DNA of 64,000 bases, from positions 4,506,699 to 4,570,698 of the forward strand of contig CM067584.1 in assembly GCA_034336665.1 (NCBI GenBank). Direction: 5' to 3'. The notes below the pieces were generated by a model. That model made no database searches. It saw only the letters and a list, made by a program, of their open reading frames with translations, and had not been told where the DNA came from. A program made the position numbers and the translations under genes. Positions 34,286-46,075 of the stretch are shown piece by piece. Source of the stretch: Luscinia megarhynchos (taxonomy: Eukaryota > Chordata > Aves > Passeriformes > Turdidae). Numbering within the stretch: the first letter of the stretch is position 1; each line of letters begins with the position of its first letter.

Positions 34286-35866
34286 ATCCACCTGAGGATG
34301 CTGAATCCCTCAGATCAGCAGCAGGAGGGGGCTGCACCCAAATCACCTCCCTTGAGTGATCCTGCACCCCTCCCGGGCATCCAGCCAGGAAGGGAAGGAT
34401 CTGCTGGAGCTCTTTCCCCAAATAATTGGAGATGTGAGGATGAAAGGAGGGAAATCCAGGCTTTTGGTGTCCCGATAAACGTTTAATAGCGAGGAGTAAA
34501 TGCCAATCTGATAAGGTGTTTAGTGAATTTGAATTCCATTGTTGACATTAATCCCTGGAGGAGGATTAGACTGCAGTGAGCAGGAGCCACTTGGCTGCTG
34601 AATGGCGATGCTCACACTCCTTTTGTGCTCATTAACGCCAATTTTAATTAATGCATCTCAGATCTGCTGAAGGTCCAGCTCAGACCTGCAGGGTGGAAGG
34701 TGCCTGATGCTTTGCAAATTGTGCTTTTATTTTTCAGAGCTTTCCTAAATGAATGCAAAGACAATGCACAAAAAGCTCTTGTAGAAGCAAAATTAACATT
34801 AAAAATAAAAAAGATACTTTTGATTCCCAGTTCCCTCAGTTTTATCAGGGGAATGAATAGACTATTAAGGCTCAATATCCTTATATCATCTCCTGCCATC
34901 AGGACAGGCAGGAAATAAGTACCCAAATCACTAAATTGCTTCAAAGCTGCTTGGCAACTGCATATTGCAAAATTGATCATCTGACTCCTTTATTACCTTT
35001 CTCAAAGGAGAGAAGAAGGCAGGGAAGCAGCTCAGGATTGTCACCAGGAGAAAATCCTGGTGTGACCATCAGGACTTGGTCACAAGAATGACAGAATGCA
35101 AAATGTGCAACGATTCCATCAATAATCATAAACCCAGCTGGGCTTCCTCTGGTATTGTCCTTTCCAATCCCTTTCAGCTCCCAAACCAAGCCTAAATGTG
35201 AATATAATTTCAACTTTGTCCACAAGCACTTTCACATTCAAATATATTCTTTTGGATTCACTGATTTTTCTCTGTTCCCTTCTTTGTTCCACCTGGATTT
35301 TGTAACCTGGGCCTAAGAGGGAGAGAAGTCTCACACAGGACTTGGGACAGGTTCACACAAACCCCTGTCTCTGCAGGACTGCAGGCACAGAACATGCTGG
35401 GGATAATTACAAAAATTATGGAAAGATTGCATTTTCCAGGGCAGCAAAAACTGGGAGCTGAACTTTTTGCTTCTCCCATCACCTTTCTCTAACCAGAGGC
35501 TCCTTTGTCCTTTCCAGAACGATCCAGATGTTTTATTCATTGTGCAGGTGGCTCAAATCTCTTTCTGTTCCTGAGAGCTCGTGAAATCCCTCCTTAGAGG
35601 TCGGAGATTACTTAGGTTGTTTTTTGTGCTTCATGGATATTTCCAGTGCATCCCAAAGGAGCTCTGCAGCCCAGCCCAGCCCCATCCCTTCCTGCTGCTT
35701 GTCCCAAGCCCCTGTTCCTCTGGGAAATTGGAATATTCCATGTCTGCAGAAATATCTGGTGCAGCAGCTAGGCACCATCCCCAGCCTGGTGATGGTTTTC
35801 CCAAATGAACTCCTTGTCCAGGCAATCTGCACTTGGAGCTGCTTTTCACCAGGTTCTTTCCTCCTG
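34286..35866. other. Unique DNA, candidate conserved non-coding block
   Basis: Positions about 34465-34660 stand out: GATAAACGTTTAATAGCGAG, GGATTAGACTGCAG, CTCATTAACGCCAATTTTA and ATTAATGCATCTC are CpG-bearing AT-rich words typical of deeply conserved elements. The remainder is ordinary single-copy sequence. Confidence 0.35.
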
Positions 35867-35870
35867 CTTC

Positions 35871-36351
35871 TGTCAGGAAAATTAATCCACAGACACCAGA
35901 GTTTTGTGTCCAAAAAGGAGACAGAGGAGTCGTTTTTGCTTTATTTGAATAAAGGGAGAGGCCATGGGGCATCCCCTGGGATCTCTCAGATTTTGGAGAA
36001 CTCAGCCTCCCTTTTATCCCAATTTCCCTCTCTCTCTCCCCATGGGCTGAGGTACTTGAGAGGCACAGACTGCCCAAACACCTGATACCTGAGATTCCCC
36101 TCTCATGCACAACCCTCCCTTTTAATTTTTAATTCTTATAGAATTCATGGTTTCCCCCATTGCTTCTTTCATCTTCCAGTATCTAATTTTATTTATCAGC
36201 AAACTTACAGTTTGTTTGCAAAGGCAAATCTCTTTTTTTATTCATTAATCAGTGGAATCCCTCCCATTGTTTCTTTCATCTCTGAGTGCTGGTTTTTATC
36301 TACCATCGGACCCACAGCTCGTCTGTAAAGACAAATCCCTCATTCCTCTCA
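35871..36351 (-). mobile_element. Solo LTR D3 (4-bp target duplication)
   Basis: 481 bp. On the minus strand it begins TGAGAGGAATGAGGG and ends ATTTTCCTGACA, and aligns along its length with D2 in inverted orientation. A 4-bp repeat CTTC flanks it at 35867-35870 and 36352-36355, as expected for a class I (gammaretrovirus-like) integrase. A minus-strand AATAAA lies near 35941-35946. Confidence 0.87.
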
Positions 36352-36355
36352 CTTC

Positions 36356-38804
36356 TTTCCCCACTTTCTTCCTCTTTACTGAGGAACTTTTTTTGCCTCT
36401 TAGTCACAGGCAGGGGCTGATGGAACCCCAGGGATTCTGTGCAATCAGTAAATGATGCAGAGCTCACAGAGGGGAAATAGGGGATCTGTTGGGAGAAGGA
36501 AATAAAAAAGGAATTTTTTGCTTTCCAGGACCAAGAGCAGTTCCTGACATGCTGTCATTTGTGTTTATCTCCAGATGGGCTGATGTTTTTTAGCTTTGTT
36601 TCAGGGTTAACTCTTTATTAAGAACTCTGCCTGTGTTGGGTTTTACTGGTTTAAACATTCCCTGAACATTGGTCCCAAGTTGTGTAGTTCTCAGTATTTG
36701 ATCTCCTATTGGATCCAGATTTCTTCACTTCTGGTGTTAATTAGATCCTTATTCCTTGATTTTCTCATCAGTCTTTTCTGGAGATGTCTCAGGCTCTGCC
36801 AGAGGAGAGTCTGGGGTAGATGTTGTGGCCACTAAAGTTCAATTAGTGGCCATTTTGTCTTTGGGCTATTCCCAGTCTGTTGATGTGTTGAGTCCATCAG
36901 ACCCCACCTGATGCAACAATGCTCTGGAAAAAAACTTAAAATTCTTTTTCCAGAGACAAAGACAAACAAAACCCCTTGACTAAAGCTATACAAAAATATT
37001 TAAGTTATGTTTTCCAGCACTGGGATCATCCCACCTTGGCAACAGAGATGTCTTGTGTAAGGTGCAGCTTAAAAGGTGCTGCTCCATGTGGAGCTTAGAA
37101 ATATGAAACAAACCCTTCAAAACCTGTTCCTGTACCTCAAAACCTGCAGGATCTTGCTGAAAACCCAAAATTCACCTTAAAACTTATGAAAATAAATTTA
37201 AAAGTGTCAGTAAAAGATTCCATCACCTTGGCTGTGCTCACCCTCTGCTGTGGCTTTGGAGAACAGAGGAAAGATGCTCAGTTTTCGTCCCTTTTTGAGG
37301 TTTTAAACCCTTTTTGAGATGGGTTTAAACAGTCAGCTACTGTTTACCTTTTCTCTGCAATGCTTCTGTACAGAAACACTATCAGAAAAATGGATTTTGC
37401 TCTGGGCTTATCTTTCTTTCACTGCGACTTACAGAGAATCTGCCAGGTAAATGTTTGTGGCCTCACACAGGTCTGCAGATTGCTGCTATCATCTTGATGG
37501 CAAAAATATGGGACTTCCATTCCTGCCTTCTGGGAGTCAGGAGGTTAAGAAAATAACTTAAATTTTTCCTTCATTTCCCAGAGTGTCTTTTTGAAGTGAG
37601 AAATACCCACATCAGCCCCAGAACCACTGAGCAGAGCCCTGCTCTTTCTCACTCCTCCAAATGGAACCACCAGAAAATTGACAGTCAAGCTAAAAGGGAG
37701 GGAGGACGCACTTGAGGGGTCAACAAAGGACAATTTCAGCTCCTCAAAAATCAACCTGTGCTGAAGGAAGGGTTGGGCACTCACTTAACCTGCAGTTTAG
37801 ACTCAGTTCTGCTCCTTGTCTGACAGATCCTAAACATCTTGTGGGGTTTTTCCCCATCACTTCCATTATTCTGCATTTTAGAGGATGCAGAAAATCTGTG
37901 TATAAATCCTGGGTGGAGATTTAGGATCCATCCATTTGCAGGAGCTCTGAGTTAGTTATAAGGAGTCAGATTTCACCACCACCATCATCATCATCATCAT
38001 TTATTTCTGGTGATTAATAATTCAGGACTGCTGAAGGGGATTCTTGGTTGGTTTCCATCTGGGAAAACATGGGTTGTATATAAGAGTGTCAGTCCTGGCA
38101 ACAATCACCATCCCTGCTGGAAAAAGTGTTGTCCCAGTTCCTAAATATTGACTAAATTTTGCCTTTTTTCTTGCCTCCAAGTCTGAGATTGGTTCTTGGC
38201 ACTTTAAAGGTCACATAATAAAGGATCTGTAGAAGAGTTGCAGCCAATTGGATTTCAAAACATATTTTATTTGCGTGAAGAGTCAGGGAAAACATTCCTA
38301 ACTTACTATACTTCATAATAAAGGCTTTCTCCCTTACAAACATATTTAATAGGTTTTCCTTTTGATGGTGTTTCAATAACCTGCTAAGCTTTAGAGCTTT
38401 GATTTTGTAACTCTGGCTGGTTTGCTGTAGTAATTGTCAGATAAACCAAAGATAGTTAAAAGCCATTTAAATGACCGAGAATAAAACTTAATTTAGATTT
38501 GGAGATCCCATAACTGAAAGTGTAAGATTTTTTGGAAGAGGAAACTAAATACCTTAATGCTTCTTTTTCTTTGGAGGGTAAAAACAGCCTGAAAAATTAC
38601 TGTGAGTTCCATACAGAAGAAAATTATTAAGTTAAACTAAAATCCTCAAATATTACACGGTATTATAGTGAAAATTTAATGCATATTTGAAAAGGTTTGG
38701 TTTTTTTTCAGTACTGTCAATGATAGCATGAGGACTAAAGCTGTCAAAGGTACACACAAAAACCAATATTAGAATTGCATTCAGGATTGGATGGGATCCC
38801 CTGT
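36356..38804. other. Unique non-coding DNA with a short CAT tract
   Basis: About 2.4 kb with no recognised element apart from (CAC/CAT)n at 37974-38000. An AT-rich stretch (38140-38760) contains AATAAA words but no TG/CA-bounded unit that I could close with a target-site duplication. Confidence 0.45.
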
Positions 38805-39326
38805 TGTCCTAGGTTACAATGTAAAGATGTGTCCAAAAGTTTGTATTCTATCACCAGCTGTGAAACCATCTGGGGCAGTGACCCTGATCTCCTGGCACAT
38901 ATTATCTGCTAATGGGCCAGCTTTAAACCAGCTGGGCAATCATCTTTATCTTTGCCACAGCCCATCCTCCCTCCAGGAGATATCTCCTGTTAATGGCCAT
39001 TGAGTCCCAGGGCATGACTGATAAAATTACATCATCCCACTGGCAGATGCTCCACCCAGGGGAGGAGCCAAACATTTCCTACCCAAATAAAAACTGAGAT
39101 TTGGAACACCAGAGCAGCCCTTTCCACTGGATTCCAGAGGACAAGAGCTACCAGACCACTTCACCTGGACTGCTACCACCACCCGAACTAGCAGGGTGTC
39201 AGGTTGTATTCTGACTCTGTTAGTGCTTTTCTTTTGTATTATTGGATGTATTTTGGGGTTTTTTCCCCTATTAAATTGTATTGCTGACTCGGAGTCTCTC
39301 ACTGGTTTCGCTTTCAGACCAGTACA
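38805..39326 (+). mobile_element. Solo LTR C1 (short form)
   Basis: 522 bp, begins TGTCCTAGGTTACAATG and ends TTTCAGACCAGTACA. Flanked by a perfect 5-bp target-site duplication, CCTGT, at 38800-38804 and 39327-39331. Landmarks shared with C2-C4 include CAGCCCATCCTCCCTCCAGG and AAAATTACATCATCCCACTG. Its last ~110 bp (GAGTCTCTCACTGGTTTC) are shared only with C2. Confidence 0.94.
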
Positions 39327-39331
39327 CCTGT

Positions 39332-40186
39332 TTGAGTTCAAATCCAACCTATGATTGTCATACCCTTGACTTGATTACTTCTCTTCTAACGAGCTCTGCT
39401 GGTCCAGTTGGGGTCTGTTATGGCCAATTTTATCTGTGCAGCTCACAGAGCAGCTGTGGCTGTCACACCACAGACAGTGTTGTCAGGGCTTTTGTTGTCT
39501 TCATTTTGTTGCAGTTCATCCTGGAGCAGGAGGCAGGGGAGTTGTGCATCGAGAGAATAAAACCCTCCTGGGAGGGGGTAATTACAGTGATTAAGCAGAT
39601 GGCCCCTGTGCCGTGCAGTTTGTGGCTCTGCAGTGGTTCCCTGGCTCCTGGTAATGAATTGTTGGAGGGCTGGGAGCAGATCTCTGTTTGAAATCCATGG
39701 AAATACTCCGTGTGTCTCTCTGTAAACCTCTGATCCTGCAGGAACCTTTGATTTCTGGGGCTGCTGCTCTTTTGGAGGTGTTTTTGTGACTGGAGCTGCC
39801 AGCCCAGTCCCACGCTGAGGCAGAGAATATTTGTGTTCATTCAGAGGTGTGGGCTGGTTTGGGATTTTTTTATGGGGAGTTGGGGTGGTCCCATGCTTAT
39901 ACACAAGTCCTGGAGCTAAAAACCATAAACCAGCCACTAAAGAGAGGCCAAACCATTCCTGCATGACTACTTCTGCAATATATCTATAGAAATATGATTT
40001 TCAAACAAATAAAAATACAGGGAAGGTCAGATTCCCATCCTGGGTGCTCACAGACCCCTTCAGGTTTTCTGATTCCTCTCTTCTCAATGAGAAGGAGAGT
40101 TGTGTCCTTCAGACAAATGGGAAATTTTCCATCTTAAACATTAAGAAAAATGTTTTGCAAGCTCATAAAACTCTTGGAGTCCTTAA
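39332..40186. other. Unique non-coding DNA, no gene seen
   Basis: A 173-codon minus-strand frame and a 136-codon plus-strand frame overlap here with no recognisable domain, so neither is called. Confidence 0.45.
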
Positions 40187-40187
40187 T

Positions 40188-40410
40188 AGTAGAATCATGG
40201 AAATATCCTGAAATGAATGGGACTCACAGGGATCATCCATCCAACCCCTGGCCCTGCACAGATATCCCAAAATCCTAAACACTCCTGGAGCTCTGGCAGG
40301 CTTGGGGCTGTGCCCATTCCCTGGGGAGCCTGGGCAGTGCCCAGCCCCCTCTGGGGGAAGAACCTTTCCCTAAAATCCAACCCAAATTTAGCAGCATATG
40401 CCAAGCCCTC
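40188..40410 (-). mobile_element. CR1 LINE 3' fragment, older subfamily
   Basis: TAGAATCATGGAAATATCC, GATCATCCATCCAACCCC, CTCCTGGAGCTCTGGCAGG, CCCTGGGGAGCCTGGGCAG and GAAGAACCTTTCCCTAAAAT follow the reversed order of a CR1 subfamily different from the others here. Confidence 0.85.
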
Positions 40411-41072
40411 CACCTGTTCAGAAAAAAATCCCACAAATATAAAACCTACAGGTGGTCAAACACAGGATTCTGAAACAGATAAATAAGGATTTCACTGCAG
40501 GCAGTGCAGCCTGATTTTCAAGGCAGGTTCTGCTGGGTCATTGAAAAATAATCTCATTTAGGGGTTTTATTCTTACAGCTAATGTTGGTTTCAGAAATCT
40601 ATAGTTCACTGCTGCATCTTTCCCAGATTTGTCTCTTAATTCACTGGCCCGTGTGATGCCTCACATTTTAGACATCAGAGAGTTTTTCCTGGAATAAGGA
40701 AATATTAAAAAGTTATTTGCAGTCATTCAGTGCTCCCTCCCCTAATGGATTCTGTGGCACTCAGTGTGCTCTTACCTCACTTTTATCTCTGCCCATCATC
40801 CTGGCATCAGAGTTTTTCTCATCACAGCAAAACCTCCTTCCCTGAAATGCTGCTGGGGAGAATGGAGGGGCTGCTTGCTTTGGGAAAGAAATCCAGGAGG
40901 GCAAAGCTTAATGAGGGGCAGCAGCTGCATTTTGGAGACTCAGAGCTCACACCAAGGATTTGTGTTTGGGTCTGGGTGTGATCAGGGATCTCCATGGATC
41001 CTCCTGCAGGGCCTGTTTGCCCAGGGGGGATGTCACACAGCCCTGGACCTGGTTGTGGTGCCCTTTGGGAGC
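40411..41072. other. Unique non-coding DNA, no gene seen
   Basis: No element was recognised. Confidence 0.5.
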
Positions 41073-41078
41073 TGCTGC

Positions 41079-41575
41079 TGTTGGAACCTTAAAACCTGGG
41101 AGTTTTAAACTTTCTGGGATGGACCCCCCCAAAAGAACACTGCTTTTGACTCGAGGCCTTGGAGAAGGTTTCCAAAATTTGAGTGTTAAAGTTGGGATCA
41201 CTGTTGTGTAGTTAGAACAGAAGTGTGTAATATCACATGGTGAAGAATTCGGGGTTTTAGAATATAGTAATGGTATGGGAAAAGATAAAAGTTCTTGGGC
41301 GTTGTCTCTTCTTGTTCCTTCTCCTTCATAATTTCTGGTAGTAGTTTTTATTGAATAGAAAGTACTACTGTGCAAGTGTTCGGTTATTAAATCAAAGTAT
41401 AAATAATACAGATGTTAGATTTTAATTAGTCAGACTTTAAAAGACCTTGTAACTAGCAAAATACACTGATGTTTTTCTCACTTTTGGCTTGTTAGCTAAA
41501 AGTACTACAGAACTCTCTGTACTATAAATAAGAATTAATAAACAACCAAGTCCAAACAAGAAAATTCATCTCTCA
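41079..41575 (+). mobile_element. Probable solo LTR E
   Basis: 497 bp, TGTTGGAACC at the left and CATCTCTCA at the right. Flanks TGCTGC (41073-41078) and TGCTAC (41576-41581) form a 6-bp duplication with one mismatch. AATAAA lies at 41537-41542, close to the 3' end as expected. No second copy is in the window, so bounds could shift. Confidence 0.62.
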
Positions 41576-41811
41576 TGCTACTATCCTGACTCCAAAAGCA
41601 AAAGCAGAAAGAAGCTGGCCACTAATATGCAGTGCCACTGTTATTGGGGCAGTGTGGGCCCAAAGGAGCTGCTCCCTCTCCTTGTCTGGGCTGCTGAAGG
41701 GGCTTTGACACCCCATGGCTGTTCCCTGGGATACTGGGAGTGAGTCACACTTGGAGTGGGAACACTTTTATTGAGGCTGTAAAGGCCTGATTTCACTGCC
41801 TTTGCATCATG

Positions 41812-42098
41812 GAAACACAGAATGTTTATCTATTACTGCATCAGGGATTCCTGGAATGGGTTGGGTGGGAAGGAACCTTAAATCCCATCAGTGCCACCAT
41901 GGGCAATGACACCTCCCACTGTCCTAGGGTGCTCCAGCCTGGTCTTGGACACTTCCAGGAATCCAAGGGCAGCCACAGCTCCTCTGGGAATTCCATCCCA
42001 GCCCCCCCCATCCTCATAGGGAAGGATTTTTTCTTGGCATCTACTCTAAACCTACTCACTTTCAGATTGAAAGCATTCCATGTTCTCTGAAACCCGAG
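41812..42098 (-). mobile_element. CR1 LINE 3'-end fragment
   Basis: GATTCCTGGAATGGGTTGGG, GGAAGGAACCTTAAATCCC, CACTGTCCTAGGGTGCTCC, CTTGGACACTTCCAGGAATC, TCTGGGAATTCCATCCC, CTCATAGGGAAGGATTTTTT and CAGATTGAAAGCATTCCATG are in reversed CR1 order. Confidence 0.92.
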
Positions 42099-43058
42099 GA
42101 GCTGCTGGCTCCTGTGGAATTTATGGAGCACTTGGAGGCCGTGGTTTAACAGAGCAGTGCCAGGCACTCATCAGTCTCTGCTGTGTCTCCAGTGCCCGAG
42201 TATTTCTCCTGGTAATTTGTGAGCCTGTCCTTCCAGCAGGTGCTGTAAACCAGGCCTATCCATCCCATAATCCGTCTTTTTCACTCGGGGATAAAGCCCA
42301 GCCGTGCTGTGTCACTTCTCTGGGAAGAGCATCTGTGATGACAGTGCCACTCGAGCTCACGTCCCCTGCTCCTCAGCCCTTTGAATCCCCCCAAAGCTCC
42401 TCTCCAAACCAAACCCTGTGACCTTTCCAAGACATCTCCAAAGTTTCCTCCCCGCCCCAGGGGCGTTGTGAAGATTAATTAATGTTTGTAAAGTGCCACG
42501 AGCTCTTTGGATGAAAGTGCTGGGGCTTGTTAATATTAATAATAACAGATGAGCCCCAGCAAGGCCGTGGTACAGTAGAATGAATTAACATGAATCAAGC
42601 AATCAACAACAACAAATGAAGGCTGGAGCCGGGGGCAGGGCGTGCAGCTGGTGGGATGTGACAGCCGAGCCCGCTCGGCTTCTCCTCAGTCATTTCCACT
42701 GCAATTCAAACTGTCCCCCACGGCAGCCACCAGGCACCTGCTGCACAGATTTGCTTTTCCCAGCCCAGGCTTTTCGTTGTCATTCTCCTCCAAGTTGTCT
42801 TCAGCACGACCTGGGTCGACAGAGGATTTCCTGTGAGGTTCTGCAGGGACTGGAGGGAAATTTGGTGCAGTTCCTATGTGGGGTTTTTTTTTTCCTTCTG
42901 CAGGGTTTTTGCCACAGTTTCCCACTACATTTATCCATGATGGGGTTGTGCCTTCTACAAAGGAGTTGACTGGAAAAATAGGAAAAAAAAACAAACATGA
43001 AGGCACAGAGACTGGATAATCTGCCAGTGCCTCCTGGTGTATCCAAGGAAAAGTGGGA
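42099..43058. other. Unique DNA, candidate conserved non-coding block
   Basis: Positions about 42440-42615 hold GAAGATTAATTAATGTTTG, AAGTGCCACGAGCTC and TTAATATTAATAATAAC words with CpGs, a texture often seen in conserved regulatory DNA. 42620-42800 is GC-richer with several CpGs. No gene was recognised. Confidence 0.38.
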
Positions 43059-43059
43059 C

Positions 43060-43365
43060 ACACTTCCAGTACCTCACTGCAGGGGCTGGAGAGGGACTTT
43101 TCACAAGGACATGGAGTGGGAATAGTCTTGAGCTGAAGGTGGGAAGGTTTAGGTGAGATATTGGGGAGAAATTTGTCCCTGTGAGGGTGTGAGGGGCTGG
43201 GGGGTAATTCCCAGAGGAGCTGTGGATCCCTGGAAGTGTCCCCAAGGCCAGGCTGGAGCACCTGGGACAGTGGGAGATGTCCCTGCCATGGTGGGGTTGG
43301 CCCTGGATGGGATTTAGGTCCCTTCCCACCCAACCCATTCCATGATCCCATAATTCTGTATGAGC
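43060..43365 (+). mobile_element. CR1 LINE 3'-end fragment
   Basis: CCAGTACCTCACTGCAGGGG, CTGGAGAGGGACTTTTCACA, GATATTGGGGAGAAATTTG, CCCAGAGGAGCTGTGGATCC, CCTGGAAGTGTCCCC, ATGTCCCTGCCATGG and CCCAACCCATTCCATGATCC are in CR1 order. One of the longer copies (about 300 bp); a 221-codon antisense frame is its shadow. Confidence 0.92.
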
Positions 43366-44454
43366 TATGTCAAGTATTTCAGTCCTAAACCACATCATCC
43401 CAGCTGCTGTGCCCTCCTGTCCAGGCACAAAGGGGGCAGGAATGGGCTCCAAGGAGATTTCACTCTCATCCATTGATGTCACACAGTCCAAAACAGCTGC
43501 TCCAGACCTGCACAATCTGATTTTCGTATCAGTCCCCTCTCCCTTCACTCAGCAAAATGCAGTGAGACAAGAGAAATTCGTGTGTATAAATTACAGAGTG
43601 AAAAAAGGCCATAACCTCTGTGGATAACAATAAAAATCTGCTACACAGAAAAAGAAATGAGGAAGCCTCAGGGCAATTTCCCTTGGAAAAAAAATGTATG
43701 GAAAGGAATATCTGTATTTTCTTGGACTATTGAGCACAAAGTTGGGCTATTTAGGGAAGCATATTAATGATCTATGGAAGGGGCTTGGAAGGTTTTCACT
43801 GTTCCTGTCTCGAAGAGCAGCTGGAATCTTGTAATTGCTGTGGCTCTATGGAGAGATTCATGCCATGAAAATGCTGAAATTTCAGGAGAAAACTTCTCGT
43901 GCTGTTGGAGCAAGTTTAAATTTTTTGGCTGAACGTGACCACAAAATGTTCTCTCCTTAGGTTTGTGTGGCTGTGTGAGAGGAGAGGGGATCCAGGAGGG
44001 AAGGGCTGTGTGAATTCAGCTTTTCCAACTGTTCTCCTGAATTTCTGAGCCCTGCTCACTGAATTTCCATGTCCAGCCTGGGATCTGGCAGCCTCGTTGG
44101 AGAACTGCTGGATTTATTTTATCCTGGCAATTTTGCTTCACTCTGTGCAAATCTTTGCTTTAACACTTTAACATTTGGCAAGAGCTGACCCCGAGTTTCC
44201 TGTTTGATTAAGATAACTTGGAAATGGAGTGAAGCTCTAACAATGGGGGAGCAATTCCTCTTAACCTTCCTGCCTCTTCTCTTCCCAAAATGTTTCTACC
44301 AGCCCTGAGTTTGTAGTTATGGGCATCACAGATTTCTTTTGAAAGGGACAGTTTTTTATGCCATTGTCCCATTTTCCATGTTTTTTTCCCAGTGTGATCA
44401 TGCTAAACCAAACATCCACTTGGGTCCACTCCTATGTATCATATAAACATAAAC
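43366..44454. other. Unique non-coding DNA, no gene seen
   Basis: About 1.1 kb with no recognised element. Confidence 0.5.
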
Positions 44455-44690
44455 AAACTATAAATATGAATATAAATGTAAATATAGACATAAATATAGT
44501 TATAAGATTAGATATAGATATAAAGAAATATATGTATATACGTATATATGCGTGTGTATATTTATATTTATATTTATATTTATATTTATATTTATATTTA
44601 TATTTTTATTTTTATTTTTATTTTTATTTTTATTTTTATTTTTATTTTTATTTTTATTTTTATTTTTATTTTTATTTTTATTTTTATATG
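44455..44690. repeat. AT-rich compound array: (ATAAATAT)n, (ATTTAT)n, (ATTTTT)n
   Basis: Irregular ATAAATATA words (44455-44550) are followed by ATTTAT hexamers (44557-44606) and then ATTTTT hexamers (about 44604-44687). Both hexamer blocks keep one register, so the second probably arose by spread of a single A-to-T change. Confidence 0.95.
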
Positions 44691-44702
44691 GAAGAAATTC
44701 CT

Positions 44703-44808
44703 TGCTGTGTGAGAGGGAATTCCCAGAGAAGCTGTGGCTGGCAGGGGCTGGAATTCCAGGAACTTTAAGGTCCTTTCCAACCCAAGCCATTCCAGGATTC
44801 TCTCCATG
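44703..44808 (+). mobile_element. CR1 LINE 3' fragment with internal deletion
   Basis: GAGAGGGAATTCCCAGAGAAGC joins GCTGTGGCTGGCAGGGGCTG, skipping the roughly 80 bp (CCCTGGAAGTGTCC to CCTGCCATGG) found in other copies, then AACTTTAAGGTCCTTTCC and CCAAGCCATTCCAGGATTC. Confidence 0.85.
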
Positions 44809-46008
44809 GAAATGCAGCCCTTGCCCTCCTTTCCTGACCATCCTTTAAGCTGCTCTGGAAGTTCAAGTGCCCAACAAATTCACCCCCACTGCTGTGCTTT
44901 GACCATTCCTTGTTGCAGTTCTTCCTCTCCAGGACAGGATTGCACACCACAGAGCCTCAGTCCTGCCCTGCAGCATTTTCCCTTGGGGAATATTTGCCTG
45001 TTGTCATTTTGGGTCATTTATTTAATGAGACAGGGCAAGTCCTGAGCTGATGCTTTCCAGCACAGCTGATTGGGAGCAGTCCCTGAAGTGGTGTGGGGAG
45101 ACATGCAAAGACATTAAACCTGCAATTATGGTCGTGGCCAGCTCTTCACACCACACACCACTGGCAAAATGTGCATTTTTTCATTCAGTATAATTTCCAA
45201 GATTTTTTTTGGCATCCCCTTTGCTACAATAACCCACAGTGGTGAGTTATTTCCACGGCCTGATTTCATCTCCTCTGTCTATTCCCCAATATCTGCAGTT
45301 TGTTGTCATTTGATCCAGTCCTTTTTCACTGCATTAAACTGCTCTGCATTAAACTTTGCTGCATAAAGTCGTTTCTTTCCTGTAGCAACATCCCAGTCAC
45401 TCAGTAAGGTTCTTGTTTGTATTGCTTTTAATTCCCACTGAGAACATTAAATCCCAAAATCTCATATTCCACCCCCCCTCCATCCCCAAGTAGCCTAGGG
45501 AACTCCAATGTTTACGAATTTAAGAAATTATTGTGGCTTGCAAAGACACTGCTGTTACTTTAAACAATTCTGCCCAACAAAGATTAGCTTTTAGCAGCAT
45601 CATATTGAGGATAATCAGGATGATTACATGAATATCCAGTGTTTTCTACATGAATATTAAAAAGCCTAAACTTCAGGAAAGGCTCTTCCACTGCGGGTTT
45701 GGTTTTTTTTTCTTTCCCCCTCAATTTCTGATGCTGTGAAATGAGGGAGAAAAAATGAAGTGGGCTGGGAAATGACTGAAGTCAGGAACTATCCTTGTCC
45801 TTCAGTTTTGTGGCAAATAATTGGGCCCTGCAGGGAGCTGGCTGGGGAGCTGCTCTTGGCTGAGCACTCAGCTCTGGCTGGGTTTTCCAGCTGCCTCCCA
45901 GCTGTGGATCTTGGCAGGAGCCCTGAGCACTGACACCCCAGAAGAGGAGGAGGAGGAGGAAAAAAGGGGGCTCAGATCATCCAGAGTTCAGTGGCAATAT
46001 CCCCATGA
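44809..46008. other. Unique non-coding DNA, no gene seen
   Basis: About 1.2 kb with no recognised element; (GAG)n-like patch at 45939-45965. Confidence 0.5.
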
Positions 46009-46016
46009 GGAAAAAA

Positions 46017-46075
46017 AAATCCAAATATTCCTAAATATTTCTAAATATTCCTAAATATTTCCAAATATTCCTTCT
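46017..46075. repeat. 12-bp (AAATATTCCTAA)n short tandem array
   Basis: About five copies of an AAATATTCCT/AAATATTTCT unit. Confidence 0.85.

Noticed and set aside
36590..37000. Possible further LTR (TTTATT near 36612, TG-rich left side)
   Set aside because: I tried several TG/CA boundaries but none was closed by a target-site duplication, and no sister copy exists in the window.
39443..39964. 173-codon minus-strand frame
   Set aside because: No recognisable domain, it overlaps an unrelated plus-strand frame of similar length, and there is no promoter or splice context.
42686..43548. Frames of 221 and 197 codons on the minus strand
   Set aside because: They lie antisense to a CR1 3' end and adjacent unique DNA, with no recognisable domain.
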